Part shown: piece by piece, positions 8,634-17,800 of the stretch
Layout of the letters: each line of letters starts with the position of its first letter
How positions within the stretch are numbered: the stretch's first letter is position 1
DNA from: Methanolobus vulcani
Lineage (GTDB): Archaea > Halobacteriota > Methanosarcinia > Methanosarcinales > Methanosarcinaceae
DNA length: 64,000 nucleotides
Reading direction: 5' to 3'
Assembly: GCF_900100715.1 (NCBI RefSeq)
Contig: NZ_FNCA01000011.1
Span: forward strand, 37,080-101,079
Notes under the pieces: generated by a model
The model's input: only the letters and a program-made list of their open reading frames with translations
What the model was told of the DNA's origin: nothing
The model's database searches: none
Made by a program: the position numbers and the translations under genes

Positions 8634-10121
8634 TTAATTAAGGTTTACCAAAAGGTCATTCCTGCTTACGTGGAGATATGTGATGCTTCCAGGCATTCCA
8701 TCATAATATAGTGTAAGAGTAGACTCATCATAATCCACTGGGTCAGAACCTCCACCATTACCGTGTCCACCCATGCCCGGGTGATTAAGATTGAATATGA
8801 CCGTTCCTTCCATTGTGATAAGTTTCATGTAATGTTGGGTAAGATTATAGAGTGATGTCTGATCCCCACTTGTAAAATCCATGTCCGGTCCTGTTCCAAG
8901 AGAACTGCTGCTATTCCATGAGAATGAGGCAACAGGTTCGTCGTATTCACACATGAAAGTCTTATCAAGAAGGTCAACAATGGAATCTTCATCTTCCTGT
9001 GTACCATTGATAAGGAAATAACCCTGTCCATCCCATGTTTCAGTTCCTCCTCCAGGTGCAATGTCTTCATAAATAATATCCATTACAAGACGGTTTGGAC
9101 CATTTTTCTTTTGAAGAGTATAGGTAAGGGTTCTTGTTCCTGAACTTGCAGTAATCTGGTAATTACTTGGATTCAACCCGGCATTTCCTCTTGCTTCAAG
9201 GTCTAAACTAAAATTGTATATTGGTGCAGGATTATACTGGTTCACTGCTCCTACTTTGAAATTTTGTTTGAGTGAATCTTTTCCCATGGCAGGAATAACT
9301 TCCAGTTCAATAACAGCAGTCATATTCTCATCATCAGTTGTTGCACTGGCATATGCGAGGGAATTTGCATAATCCGCCCAGGCAGTGTAAAATTCACTTT
9401 TTATATAAACTATAACTTTGTCTGAAGTTAGTGGATTTGTCCTGTTCAGATTAGTAGCAGGGTCTGGATATAATATGGTCGGCATGTTATCTGAGCTAAC
9501 GGTAACTGCTACATCGGATGCTCCTGATGATACAGCATCTCCCTCTATTCTCATAATTGGGAGTGTCAGGGTTTCTCCATTGTAATGAAATTCAGGGGGT
9601 GATATCATTACAGATTTTCCATTAGGATACTTGGACCATACACCTCCACCCTCATATCCTATAATGCGTTCATCATTTGTGAAAACAATACTTCCCATTG
9701 AGGAATTAAACTCATTCATGCCTGTGGACGCAATATAATTTTCCCACGAACCCCATTTGTTCTTTTTAGATTCAAAACCGCTGGTTCCACTGTACCATGA
9801 AGAATTCATATCTACGGATACAATAACTATCTTGCTGTCATTGTACGCTTGATTGTTCCCATTTACTTTAATGTTCCCTTTCATCATGGAAAACGATGTA
9901 GTCTGGCTTGGGGATTCGCCAAGAGCAACTTTGCTTGTTCTGGAGTCAAATACAGTGAAGGCCTGTTCCACTTTCTGTGCATTTGCCATGTCTTCCATCT
10001 TATAGATAGTAGGAACTCCGTAAAGAAAAATTACACTTATTGATGTAATTGTAAGTGCAAGTATTGCTACTATTCCTACAATTGCCGTTACGGCATTTTC
10101 CGATTGTATAAACTTTTTCAT
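8634..10121 (-). CDS. Large pilin-like secreted protein, DUF7289-type (cassette B, extra gene)
   Basis: The start at 10121 is chosen because GGTGG lies 7 bases before it; the more upstream Met at 10160 would overlap the previous gene. The 495-aa product starts MKKFIQSENAVTAIVGIVAI, a short polar stretch then one hydrophobic helix. Residues near 60-80 (KVALGESPSQTTSF) match KIALGKAPSQSVEL in the adjacent 10144 gene, and both share the GG.W.KYP.G motif, so the two are tandem paralogues. The C-terminal half contains a Gly/His-rich GMGGHGNGGG loop. Cassette A has no counterpart of this gene. Function is unknown. Confidence 0.7.
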   Translation of the reverse strand: MKKFIQSENAVTAIVGIVAILALTITSISVIFLYGVPTIYKMEDMANAQKVEQAFTVFDSRTSKVALGESPSQTTSFSMMKGNIKVNGNNQAYNDSKIVIVSVDMNSSWYSGTSGFESKKNKWGSWENYIASTGMNEFNSSMGSIVFTNDERIIGYEGGGVWSKYPNGKSVMISPPEFHYNGETLTLPIMRIEGDAVSSGASDVAVTVSSDNMPTILYPDPATNLNRTNPLTSDKVIVYIKSEFYTAWADYANSLAYASATTDDENMTAVIELEVIPAMGKDSLKQNFKVGAVNQYNPAPIYNFSLDLEARGNAGLNPSNYQITASSGTRTLTYTLQKKNGPNRLVMDIIYEDIAPGGGTETWDGQGYFLINGTQEDEDSIVDLLDKTFMCEYDEPVASFSWNSSSSLGTGPDMDFTSGDQTSLYNLTQHYMKLITMEGTVIFNLNHPGMGGHGNGGGSDPVDYDESTLTLYYDGMPGSITYLHVSRNDLLVNLN

Positions 10122-10143
10122 GTAATGCCACCCACAGATTATT

Positions 10144-10926
10144 CTATTCCACTGTAACACTCATGGGGGATACTGTTATGAAAACATCTATGTTATTCGG
10201 GCTGTAACTTTTTTCCATTGTCAAGGTTTTAGTGCTGGTATTGATGGAGACTGCTTGCATCCCGACCGATTCGTTCAGATATTTTTCCCATGCTTCATAG
10301 TATTTGCTGGATAGTGTTATTTCTACATTTGATACATTTTGGTATTTCTCTACAGAGAGCTGCCCACCATCTGATATCACTCTGATAAGTCCTGATCCGG
10401 ATATTCCACTGGAGCCGGTAATTGTTACCATGGGTATGACCAGGGAATCGTCTCCGTATGCAAACATGGGTTCTGATACGATCACTGCCTTACCAATAGG
10501 ATATTTTGCCCACGCAGCTGTATTTTCATAGGCTACTGATGTGTCAACATACTGGTTTTCTATCATGCGCATTTGTCTTTCAAATGAAAGAGAATCTACT
10601 GTGGAGCTTGTTTCGTTCCAGAGATCCATGGTAATATTCATGTAACTGGTGCCGCTAATGGAAACTGTGGATCCGCCGTACATTTTCAGTTCCACTGATT
10701 GTGAAGGTGCTTTCCCCAATGCTATCTTGTTCATATTGGGTGTAAGTACTGAAAAACTCTGTTTTATATTCTCAATGTGTCCGGATTCTTTCATGTGCTC
10801 GATCATTGGATAACCTGCAAGTGCTATGATGCTCATTGCCAGTATCATTATTCCCAGCGTAATGCTGAAATCCAGTATTTCCGATACTGCATCATTGGAA
10901 CTCAGTAGATTATCTTTTTGTCTCAT
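10144..10926 (-). CDS. Pilin-like secreted protein, DUF7289-type (cassette B, gene 5)
   Basis: I prefer the Met at 10926 (AGGGA 7 bases upstream) to the Met at 10941, which directly follows the previous stop and has no ribosome site. The product is about 260 aa: a polar start, NDAVSEILDFSITLGIMIL, one hydrophobic helix, then a beta-rich exterior with sequons. It shares AVSE.L with the cassette A gene at 5442 and KIALGKAPSQ plus AWAKYPIGKAVIVSEP with the 8634 gene. It is the positional equivalent of 5442. Function is unknown. Confidence 0.7.
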   Translation of the reverse strand: MRQKDNLLSSNDAVSEILDFSITLGIMILAMSIIALAGYPMIEHMKESGHIENIKQSFSVLTPNMNKIALGKAPSQSVELKMYGGSTVSISGTSYMNITMDLWNETSSTVDSLSFERQMRMIENQYVDTSVAYENTAAWAKYPIGKAVIVSEPMFAYGDDSLVIPMVTITGSSGISGSGLIRVISDGGQLSVEKYQNVSNVEITLSSKYYEAWEKYLNESVGMQAVSINTSTKTLTMEKSYSPNNIDVFITVSPMSVTVE

Positions 10927-10942
10927 TTCTGTTCCCTGCATA

Positions 10943-11422
10943 TCAGCTTATTATTATGGCGTTTGAATCCTGATCGTACATGATCACAAAATTTTCTTTG
11001 GGGCTATTCAATGTAGTTGAAAAGACCACCGTATTCTCTGCATAATATGGTATCTTTACTATGGTTTCTTCTCGACCTTCGGACATGAATACAATATCTC
11101 TGGTACCGTTCACAAATTCCACAGAGTACGGCTTACCTGCTATTTTTGCTGGCAGTCGAATGTTATATTCTAATCTACCCACCTGGGAACCAGAGTCTAT
11201 AGCACTACCCGTCATGGTATCTATCGTAGCGATACGTACTGCGATATCACTTCCATGTATCTCGAATTCGTCACGCATGACCGTTTGCTCTGCTCTATCC
11301 ATCAGTGAATAAAATGAGCTAAGCACTGTCATTAGTATGATCACCGTAATGGAAAAGGTAAGTATGAATCCAACAGTTATCGAAACAGCAGTGTCATCAT
11401 CCTTAAAATTACGTAGTTTCAT
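10943..11422 (-). CDS. Small secreted pilin-like protein, DUF7266-type (cassette B, gene 4)
   Basis: A 159-aa protein: MKLRNFKDDDTAVSITVGFI, then one hydrophobic segment (about 12-35), then a beta-rich exterior containing YNIRLPAKIAGKPYSVEF, which aligns with the cassette A gene at 6160. It overlaps the preceding gene by 4 bases (ATGA type). It has the same place in the gene order as its cassette A counterpart. An exported minor-pilin-like subunit is inferred. Confidence 0.7.
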   Translation of the reverse strand: MKLRNFKDDDTAVSITVGFILTFSITVIILMTVLSSFYSLMDRAEQTVMRDEFEIHGSDIAVRIATIDTMTGSAIDSGSQVGRLEYNIRLPAKIAGKPYSVEFVNGTRDIVFMSEGREETIVKIPYYAENTVVFSTTLNSPKENFVIMYDQDSNAIIIS

Positions 11423-12276
11423 GCAACCCTCCCTGGCAAAGATATTGGAAGGGTACGGGTCATTTCCATTTCATAGGAATGCATCGTTATAGTAGGATTG
11501 ACGATCCAGTATCTTGCAAATCTGTAATCATCACCGTTGGTCAGTTTTCCTTGTAATGTGAAATCACCGGCTGAGTTACCTCCACCTCTAACATTTATGG
11601 AGTAATCTTTTCCATCGGTATGGGACTGGAACTGATATGTTGCTATATCTCCTGTTATATTGAGGTAGGATGATCCTGTAACTGAACCTATGCTCGATGT
11701 CCCGTCTGATATATTTGCCTGTATTGTTCCGCTGGAATTATAAAGTTCAATTGACCAGAGTGTCCCTGAATTGTTGGTTGCTGCTATCAAAAGACTGTCT
11801 GAGCTGTCTCCCAATGTAGTACTGTTCACCTCTATTACAAAAATATCCGTAATATTCACATTACTAACAATTGTCCAGTTATCTCTTCCATCGGATAATC
11901 CGTTCTGAGTATAGTACGGTTCAGATCGTGTATTATTTTCAAAATAGAATGTGAATCCTGATATGGCAAAGTTCTTGGATGCCATGTCCTCATATACTTT
12001 CAGGTGTTGTTCATATGTTGTGTTGTCAAAGCTTCCTGACTCCATTGAAGCTTTATAGGCATCCTCATAAGCTTCAGTTGTGATCTGGATTGCATTTGCT
12101 ATCTCATAACGTGAAGTATCTATACTAGATTCTGAAGCGATGTTGCTAGCATATATTACATTGTTCAGCATAATTGTAAGTACAACTATGCCAACTCCCA
12201 CAGCAAATCCTGCTAGAAGAAGTAGCTGCGCATTATCATCAAATTCTTTGATTCTCTCACGTTCCAAATCTCTCAC
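11419..12276 (-). CDS. Membrane-anchored secreted protein, DUF7261-type, long form (cassette B, gene 3)
   Basis: A 285-aa protein with a charged N-terminus (MRDLERERIKEFDDNAQ), one hydrophobic helix (about 18-42), a helical region, and a later beta-rich region with several sequons that is absent from the 154-aa cassette A counterpart at 6600. The end (HSYEMEMTRTLPISLPGRVA) has no second membrane segment. It overlaps both neighbours by 4 bases. Function is unknown. The size difference suggests a surface-exposed specificity domain. Confidence 0.65.
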   Translation of the reverse strand: MRDLERERIKEFDDNAQLLLLAGFAVGVGIVVLTIMLNNVIYASNIASESSIDTSRYEIANAIQITTEAYEDAYKASMESGSFDNTTYEQHLKVYEDMASKNFAISGFTFYFENNTRSEPYYTQNGLSDGRDNWTIVSNVNITDIFVIEVNSTTLGDSSDSLLIAATNNSGTLWSIELYNSSGTIQANISDGTSSIGSVTGSSYLNITGDIATYQFQSHTDGKDYSINVRGGGNSAGDFTLQGKLTNGDDYRFARYWIVNPTITMHSYEMEMTRTLPISLPGRVA

Positions 12277-12842
12277 ATTCTCCAGAGTGTCATCTTGACG
12301 TTAACGATATTGTAAAAATTACTACTGTTATCAACATCAGGTATTCCTGTGTTGATATAAAATGTAGAGTTACTCCCTACATCGTAATTTGAAAGGTATA
12401 CCTTTTTTGAGATAATGACAGCGTTGTCCGAAGGATCTCCATTATAAATATAAGGCCTTGAAGCTGTCAATCCATTATCATCTATCCACGTGAAATGGAC
12501 ATTATGGGCAATTCCTCTTGGGGTTGCTATAAAATTGAGTATATCAGCAAGCGAACTGTTTGTAAGGGTTAGATTGCTACTGTCTCTTGATACATATGAT
12601 GAGCCTTCCCACACAAATTCAGTTCCATCCCAGTTCTTAACATCCTTTTTAAGGGCTGAATCGTGATCATAACCTTCATAGGAAAGAGCGTTCAGCATGT
12701 CCTGTCCCATGGTCTGCATCTGGGCTTCAATATGCGCGTTAGCAGTTGATGATGTTAGTGGTGTAAGTGAGGTTGCCTCTACGGCAAAAACAATAACTCC
12801 TATCATTATGAGTGCTGCCATTACTGCTTCCAGTGTATGCAT
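12273..12842 (-). CDS. Pilin-like secreted protein, DUF7288-type (cassette B, gene 2); true start probably upstream
   Basis: The first canonical start is the Met at 12842, giving 189 aa beginning MHTLEAVMAALIMIGVIV. The in-frame codons before it read DAKAQ, matching the DKAQ that precedes LHTLEG in the cassette A paralogue. Translation therefore probably begins up to about ten codons earlier, where only ATA (12861-12863) or ATT (12867-12869) codons exist. No ribosome site is clear at either place. One hydrophobic helix is followed by a beta-rich exterior ending KMTLWRM. It overlaps the next gene by 4 bases. Function is unknown. Confidence 0.65.
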   Translation of the reverse strand: MHTLEAVMAALIMIGVIVFAVEATSLTPLTSSTANAHIEAQMQTMGQDMLNALSYEGYDHDSALKKDVKNWDGTEFVWEGSSYVSRDSSNLTLTNSSLADILNFIATPRGIAHNVHFTWIDDNGLTASRPYIYNGDPSDNAVIISKKVYLSNYDVGSNSTFYINTGIPDVDNSSNFYNIVNVKMTLWRM

Positions 12843-12888
12843 CTGGGCTTTTGCATCAGGTATGAGAATATGTTTTTTCTGAGCCGTT

Positions 12889-13356
12889 TTACCACACCCT
12901 GAAGGACATTATAGCCATTTCCGCTTCACCGTTCTCATCATTTTTAACGAGGACTATCCGTTTTGTTTGGCCGACATTAACACCCGGAGGAATTACTTTA
13001 CCTGCTGTATTCATTACTGATGTCTGGTTCTCCATCGTGACATTGAAATCATATCTCAGATATGAACCGGTCAGTCCCAGATAATCAATGTATGAATCAT
13101 AATTTGTATCTATTTCTGTGAATAAGATGTCAACTTTTGCTTTGTTAACAAGATTCGGGACAGTTTCATCTCCTTCACTCAGTATCTTTTCAACAAGTGC
13201 GGTGGATGTCCTGTCAGCTATAAGTGTTATTTCATCAGAATTTGAGTGAAAAGGTGTAAATATTCCGGAAGTGTAATTGAATATAAAGAGGACCGCGAAA
13301 AGGAATATGACTATTCCTATAAGGTAGTCAATGGTAATCTGTCCCTTGCTATCCAT
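12889..13356 (-). CDS. Pilin-like secreted protein, DUF7287-type, short form (cassette B, gene 1)
   Basis: A 155-aa protein and first gene of cassette B. The N-terminus MDSKGQITIDYLIGIVIFLF matches the cassette A gene at 7570. The shared later blocks are DRTSTALVE and KRIVLV. Met at 13356 is preceded by AAGGGG with 5 bases spacing. It is about half the length of its cassette A counterpart and lacks that protein's C-terminal domain. Function is unknown. Confidence 0.7.
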   Translation of the reverse strand: MDSKGQITIDYLIGIVIFLFAVLFIFNYTSGIFTPFHSNSDEITLIADRTSTALVEKILSEGDETVPNLVNKAKVDILFTEIDTNYDSYIDYLGLTGSYLRYDFNVTMENQTSVMNTAGKVIPPGVNVGQTKRIVLVKNDENGEAEMAIMSFRVW

Positions 13357-13503
13357 AAATGCCCCTTATTGCAAAACTATGTAATTGTTACATCATGCTT
13401 ACACAATATACAATTCAATATTATATAATATTAATATATTGCTATACTTGGATAAATATTATCCCAAACAATTTAAACTAAATGAAGCATATCATAATCC
13501 TTG
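13357..13503. promoter_or_regulatory. Divergent promoter region between cassette B and mre11
   Basis: AT-rich. TTTAAACT at 13471-13478 lies about 30 bases before the mre11 ATG, fitting a TATA box for a leaderless mRNA. TATATAATATT near 13421-13431 could serve either direction. A small palindrome TGTAA-ttg-TTACA (13380-13392) lies near the cassette B side and differs from the cassette A operator candidate. Confidence 0.45.
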
Positions 13504-15030
13504 ATGGATGAGATAAGAATAATCCACACAGGGGATACACATCTTGGATACCGGCAATATCACAGCGATGTTCGTCGGAAGGATTTTCTTAATGCTTTTT
13601 CTGCTGTTGTGGATGATGCTGTTGATATGGGTGTGGATGCTGTAATACATGCAGGCGACCTGTTTGACTCACGTAATCCCACACTGGATGATATTCTTGA
13701 TGCAATGGGACTTTTTTCAAGGCTTAAAAGTGCAGGTATTCCATTGCTTGCGATAGTTGGAAACCATGAGAGCAAGCAGAACACACAGTGGCTTGACCTG
13801 TACAGCAGTCTCGGACTGGTTACCCGTCTTAGTAGTGAACCTTACAGGCTGGGTGAAGTGGCTATCTACGGTATTGACAGTGTGGCAAAGACAAAGATAC
13901 CATTATTCGATTATTCCATATTCGATGGCAAAGGAACTGATGCACGCTACAGTTTTCTTGTGATGCACCAGCTCGTTAACCCATTCTCATTCGGTGACTG
14001 GGACATCAGGGAGGTCATTGATTCAATTCCCTTCGATATACATGCGGTGCTTCTTGGTGATAATCACAAGTCTGAGATTATCAAAGTCGATGACACATGG
14101 GTTACATATGCCGGAAGTACGGAGAGGAACAGCACATCTGAAAGGGAACCCCGGTCATATAATATTATCACTATAAGGGACAGCGGAATAGAGATAAGCA
14201 AAAGGATCATCCCTACCCGTGATTTTCTGTTCATTCCTGTGAATGTGAATGAAGGATCAGATGCCCTTGAAGATGTTTTTAATGCCATTATGGAACACGA
14301 CATTCATGATAAGGTCGTGTTTATTGAGCTTTCAGGTGATGTGAAGGCCCGGCTTGATTTCAGCGGGATAGAGAAGTTTCTTCTCTCAAGAGGTGCTCTT
14401 GTTCCTGGAATAAAGGACTTGAGGGCAGGAGTTGATACGCTGAACGATCCTACCTTGAAAGTTGTTTTCTCAGACCCGGATGATGTGATCAAGGAAGAGA
14501 TAAGGAAAATGAATCTTACCTCAGGAGGTCTTCTTCTTGATGATCTGATAAGGGATTCCCAGATAGCCAAGACCAGAATTGGGGATGAGGCAGAACTCAA
14601 ACTAGGTGAGCTTCTGGAGAAAATCGATTTTACAAATCCTGTTCCGGTTTCAGTTCCTGTTGAAGGGATTGTTTCAGAAACCTCTGATGAGCAGGACATG
14701 CAGTCTATTGCTGAAACCTCTGTTTCTTACTCTGAAACTGAACAAGTTCCCGAAGTTTCCTCTCAGTTTGTGGAAGAGGAAAAAGCCGAGTTTGAAAATA
14801 GTGAAGACTATTCGAGGGAGGAATCTGATGTTGAAGTTTCAGATTCAGGTTCTGCTCCAGAGCATGATACAAAACCGATTGAACCTGTGGCTGATAATAA
14901 AAGTGTGGTGCCATTGGAAAAAGAGGATTCCAGTGTATCCGGGGAAGCTGAAAAGAAGTCTTCTTCTGAGAAAAAGAAGGATGAAGATACTCATAAACCA
15001 CGACAGTACAATCTGGGTGATTATCTGTGA
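13504..15030 (+). CDS. mre11: DNA double-strand break repair nuclease Mre11
   Basis: Mre11 is the Mn2+-dependent nuclease that works with Rad50 on DNA ends. Phosphoesterase motifs appear in order: HTGDTHLG (residues 8-15), HAGDLFDS, VGNHES, a later LVMHQ and LLGDNHKSE, and YAGSTER. The N-terminal 330 residues are the nuclease and capping domains. The C-terminal part (about 380-500) is Glu/Ser/Pro-rich and looks disordered, ending in a basic GDYL tail. I use ATG 13504, although a TTG directly before it is also in frame. No ribosome site is seen, and the TATA-like element fits a leaderless transcript. The stop overlaps the rad50 start (TGATG). Confidence 0.93.
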   Translation: MDEIRIIHTGDTHLGYRQYHSDVRRKDFLNAFSAVVDDAVDMGVDAVIHAGDLFDSRNPTLDDILDAMGLFSRLKSAGIPLLAIVGNHESKQNTQWLDLYSSLGLVTRLSSEPYRLGEVAIYGIDSVAKTKIPLFDYSIFDGKGTDARYSFLVMHQLVNPFSFGDWDIREVIDSIPFDIHAVLLGDNHKSEIIKVDDTWVTYAGSTERNSTSEREPRSYNIITIRDSGIEISKRIIPTRDFLFIPVNVNEGSDALEDVFNAIMEHDIHDKVVFIELSGDVKARLDFSGIEKFLLSRGALVPGIKDLRAGVDTLNDPTLKVVFSDPDDVIKEEIRKMNLTSGGLLLDDLIRDSQIAKTRIGDEAELKLGELLEKIDFTNPVPVSVPVEGIVSETSDEQDMQSIAETSVSYSETEQVPEVSSQFVEEEKAEFENSEDYSREESDVEVSDSGSAPEHDTKPIEPVADNKSVVPLEKEDSSVSGEAEKKSSSEKKKDEDTHKPRQYNLGDYL

Positions 15031-17690
15031 TGCTAAAACGCCTGAAAGTTGAGAATATAAGGAGCTACAAGGAGCTTGACCTGTCCTTTAAGGATGGAGT
15101 GACCGTAGTTTCAGGTGTGAACGGAAGTGGCAAATCCAGTCTTCTTGAGGCATGTTTTACAGGACTTTTCGGGAGTAAGACTCTGGATAAAGAATTCGTT
15201 CTTTCTGACATCATTACAAAAGGTGCTTCCAAAGCATCAATACTACTTGAATTTAAGCAGAATGGCCATAATTATTCCATTGAGCAGTCTTTCAGGAATG
15301 ACCCTGAAAAAGGACGTGCTTCTAATACTAAATCCGTCTTCAAAAGAGATGGTGAGATAATATTCGATCAGGCTTCCCGTACCTATGAGGCCGTGACGTC
15401 ACTTCTTAATATGAACGAAGAGGCGTACCGCAACTGTGTTTACATCAGGCAGGGAGAGATCGATGTACTCATCAATTCCAGACCAAAAGACCGCCAGAAA
15501 ATGATCGATGACCTGCTGCAACTTGGGAAACTGGAAGAATACAGGGAGAGAGCTTCAAGTGCAAGGGTCGGTGTAGGAAGACACCAGAGAGACAATGAAA
15601 GACGGATAAAGGAACTGAATGCGGACATTCAGCTTTTTGAGGATTCAGACCCAAGCGGAAGGCTGGCAACCTTGAGAACGAGGTCTTTGCAGATAGATGA
15701 AGAAATCTCCTCCCTGAATGAGAAAAGAGATCAGGCACGCAGTCTTATTGATGAGGTTGCAAAAAAGTTGTCAGAATTAAGTGAGCTTTCATCCAAAAAA
15801 GAAGCTGTGCAGCAGCAGATAAAGGAACTTGCCGACCGCAAGTCCCGTTCTTTCGTTTCTATTGACACACTTTCAAAGGATATTCGCTCACGCAGGGAAG
15901 CTCTTGAACTGAAAAAATCACGGATTTCTGAAATAGAATCAAAACTTTCAGTTGATTCAAAGGAAGCTGATTCCCGTGTAGCTAAAATTGATGATGAAGA
16001 ACGTTCTGTTCGCGACAGGTTAGCTGAAGTGAAAAGCAAGAAGGCGGTTGCTGAGAAAGACCTTCTTAACATGGGGCAATCAATAAAAGATGCTGAAAAA
16101 CAGGTAAAGGCTCTTGAGGATGGGACGGCGGATGTACAGTCCAGAATAGAATCTGTTCATACTGAAACTAAAAATCATAAACATAAGATCGCTGAACTTG
16201 AGAGCACACGTAAGGAGATTGTTTCAAAAGTTTCCTCTCTTGGATTCAGTCTTGAGAAACTTGAAAATATCGATGATGTTCTTGATCTTGTAAATGATCA
16301 GCAGAAAAGGTTTCATGGTCTGGAATCTGAACTGAAGGTAAAGATCTCAGAATTGAAAGCCCGGCTTGAAAAATCAAAAAAGCTGCTGGAAGCTGGAAAA
16401 TGTCCGACATGTGGGCAGGAGCTGAAAGGTTCTTGTGTGGAGCAGTCCACTGTTGAGGATGATGAGGCGCTGGTAAAGCTGGAATCTGAACTTTCAGAGT
16501 TGCAGGTCAAGCAAACCGAAACTGAGGCAAGGGTTGAGAAAATAAAGTCTGCAAGAAGCTGTAAGTCTGAGATTGATGCTGTTCTCCGCGATATTGAAAA
16601 TGAAAAGGAAGCAATTGAGCGTGATGAAAAAAGAGTTGAGGAGTATCAGGTTCGTATAAAGGCTGATGAGGTCAGAATTAAGGAATTGTTTTCTGGTAAA
16701 GAGTCTCTGGAGAAGACTCTTGAAGGAACTAAAACGGCAATCCATCAGATTATTCTTGATGTGGAGTCTGTTCAGAAAGAGCATGTAGCAGTTCTTGAAA
16801 AACTTGCTTTACTCAGGGAAATGCAGAAAGCTCTTGGAGAATCTGAGAAGATAAACTCTGAGATTCTTCAGATGAATGATAAAATAAAAGGCATTCAGGA
16901 ACTGGTTTCTTTATTCGATGCTCAGATAGGTGAAAAGAAAGAATTACTTGCAGATGTCGATAAGAGTATTGGTGAGTTCGATAAGAAAGAACTGGAAGTC
17001 CTGAGTCAGAAATACGCTGCTGCTTTTGAGAATATCAATTCCATGATCGATAAACTGAAGCTTGAAAAGGATGAGGTTATGAAGAAAGCCGGAATGGCTG
17101 AGAATGATCGTAAGCGGCTTTCCGATATGAAGAAAGGTCTTACTGTGCTTCAGAATAAAGGTGATTTCCTGCGGGCTGTGTATTCTGATGCGGAAAATCT
17201 TGAGAGTATGTATATGCGTATTCGTGCCCAGTTGCGTTCGAGCAATATTCAGACACTTGATACGCTCATCAATGAGATATTCACGTTCATGTATTCCAAT
17301 AATGCGTATTCTCACGTGACACTGGATGCTGATTACAACCTGACTGTTTTTGAGAAGGATGGAACCGCGCTTGAACCTAAACTTCTCAGTGGTGGTGAAA
17401 GGGCACTCTTTAACCTGGTGCTCCGCTGTGCTATCTATCGTTTGTTGTCACTTGGAAATTCCACGCATGCAGGGGAAGGTCTTCCGCCTCTTATTATGGA
17501 TGAGCCGACGGTTTTCCTTGACCGTGGACATGTTCACCAGCTCATCAAACTTGTTGACATGATGAGGGAGATAGGAGTTGCCCAGATACTTATTGTATCT
17601 CACGATGAGTCTCTGATAGATTCTGCAGACCATGTATTTGCAGTTGAAAAAGACCCTATTACGAACAATTCTGCCATATTTGCCCGGTAA
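15030..17690 (+). CDS. rad50: DNA double-strand break repair ATPase Rad50
   Basis: Rad50 is the ABC-type ATPase partner of Mre11. It shows Walker A GVNGSGKSS (29-37), long coiled coils (about 170-720) interrupted by the zinc hook CPTCGQ (458-463), the signature LSGGERAL (786-793), and Walker B LIMDEPT (821-827) with catalytic Glu 825. Length (886 aa) is normal for archaeal Rad50. ATG 15030 overlaps the mre11 stop by one base, so the two are translationally coupled, and Met-Leu-Lys-Arg-Leu is the usual family start. Confidence 0.95.
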   Translation: MLKRLKVENIRSYKELDLSFKDGVTVVSGVNGSGKSSLLEACFTGLFGSKTLDKEFVLSDIITKGASKASILLEFKQNGHNYSIEQSFRNDPEKGRASNTKSVFKRDGEIIFDQASRTYEAVTSLLNMNEEAYRNCVYIRQGEIDVLINSRPKDRQKMIDDLLQLGKLEEYRERASSARVGVGRHQRDNERRIKELNADIQLFEDSDPSGRLATLRTRSLQIDEEISSLNEKRDQARSLIDEVAKKLSELSELSSKKEAVQQQIKELADRKSRSFVSIDTLSKDIRSRREALELKKSRISEIESKLSVDSKEADSRVAKIDDEERSVRDRLAEVKSKKAVAEKDLLNMGQSIKDAEKQVKALEDGTADVQSRIESVHTETKNHKHKIAELESTRKEIVSKVSSLGFSLEKLENIDDVLDLVNDQQKRFHGLESELKVKISELKARLEKSKKLLEAGKCPTCGQELKGSCVEQSTVEDDEALVKLESELSELQVKQTETEARVEKIKSARSCKSEIDAVLRDIENEKEAIERDEKRVEEYQVRIKADEVRIKELFSGKESLEKTLEGTKTAIHQIILDVESVQKEHVAVLEKLALLREMQKALGESEKINSEILQMNDKIKGIQELVSLFDAQIGEKKELLADVDKSIGEFDKKELEVLSQKYAAAFENINSMIDKLKLEKDEVMKKAGMAENDRKRLSDMKKGLTVLQNKGDFLRAVYSDAENLESMYMRIRAQLRSSNIQTLDTLINEIFTFMYSNNAYSHVTLDADYNLTVFEKDGTALEPKLLSGGERALFNLVLRCAIYRLLSLGNSTHAGEGLPPLIMDEPTVFLDRGHVHQLIKLVDMMREIGVAQILIVSHDESLIDSADHVFAVEKDPITNNSAIFAR

Positions 17691-17800
17691 ACTGCCCTTT
17701 GAAACGCTAAAACGCAGGTCAAATTAAATAATTATTTATTGCTTGAATAAAATACAAGAGACTACCATAAGGTATATTATACTTTTATTCATATATTAAC

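Noticed and set aside
5442..13356. Archaellum (flagellum) operon
   Set aside because: N-termini are pilin-like, but there are no archaellin, FlaI/FlaJ-type ATPase or platform genes, and the small-subunit families differ from archaellum accessory proteins.
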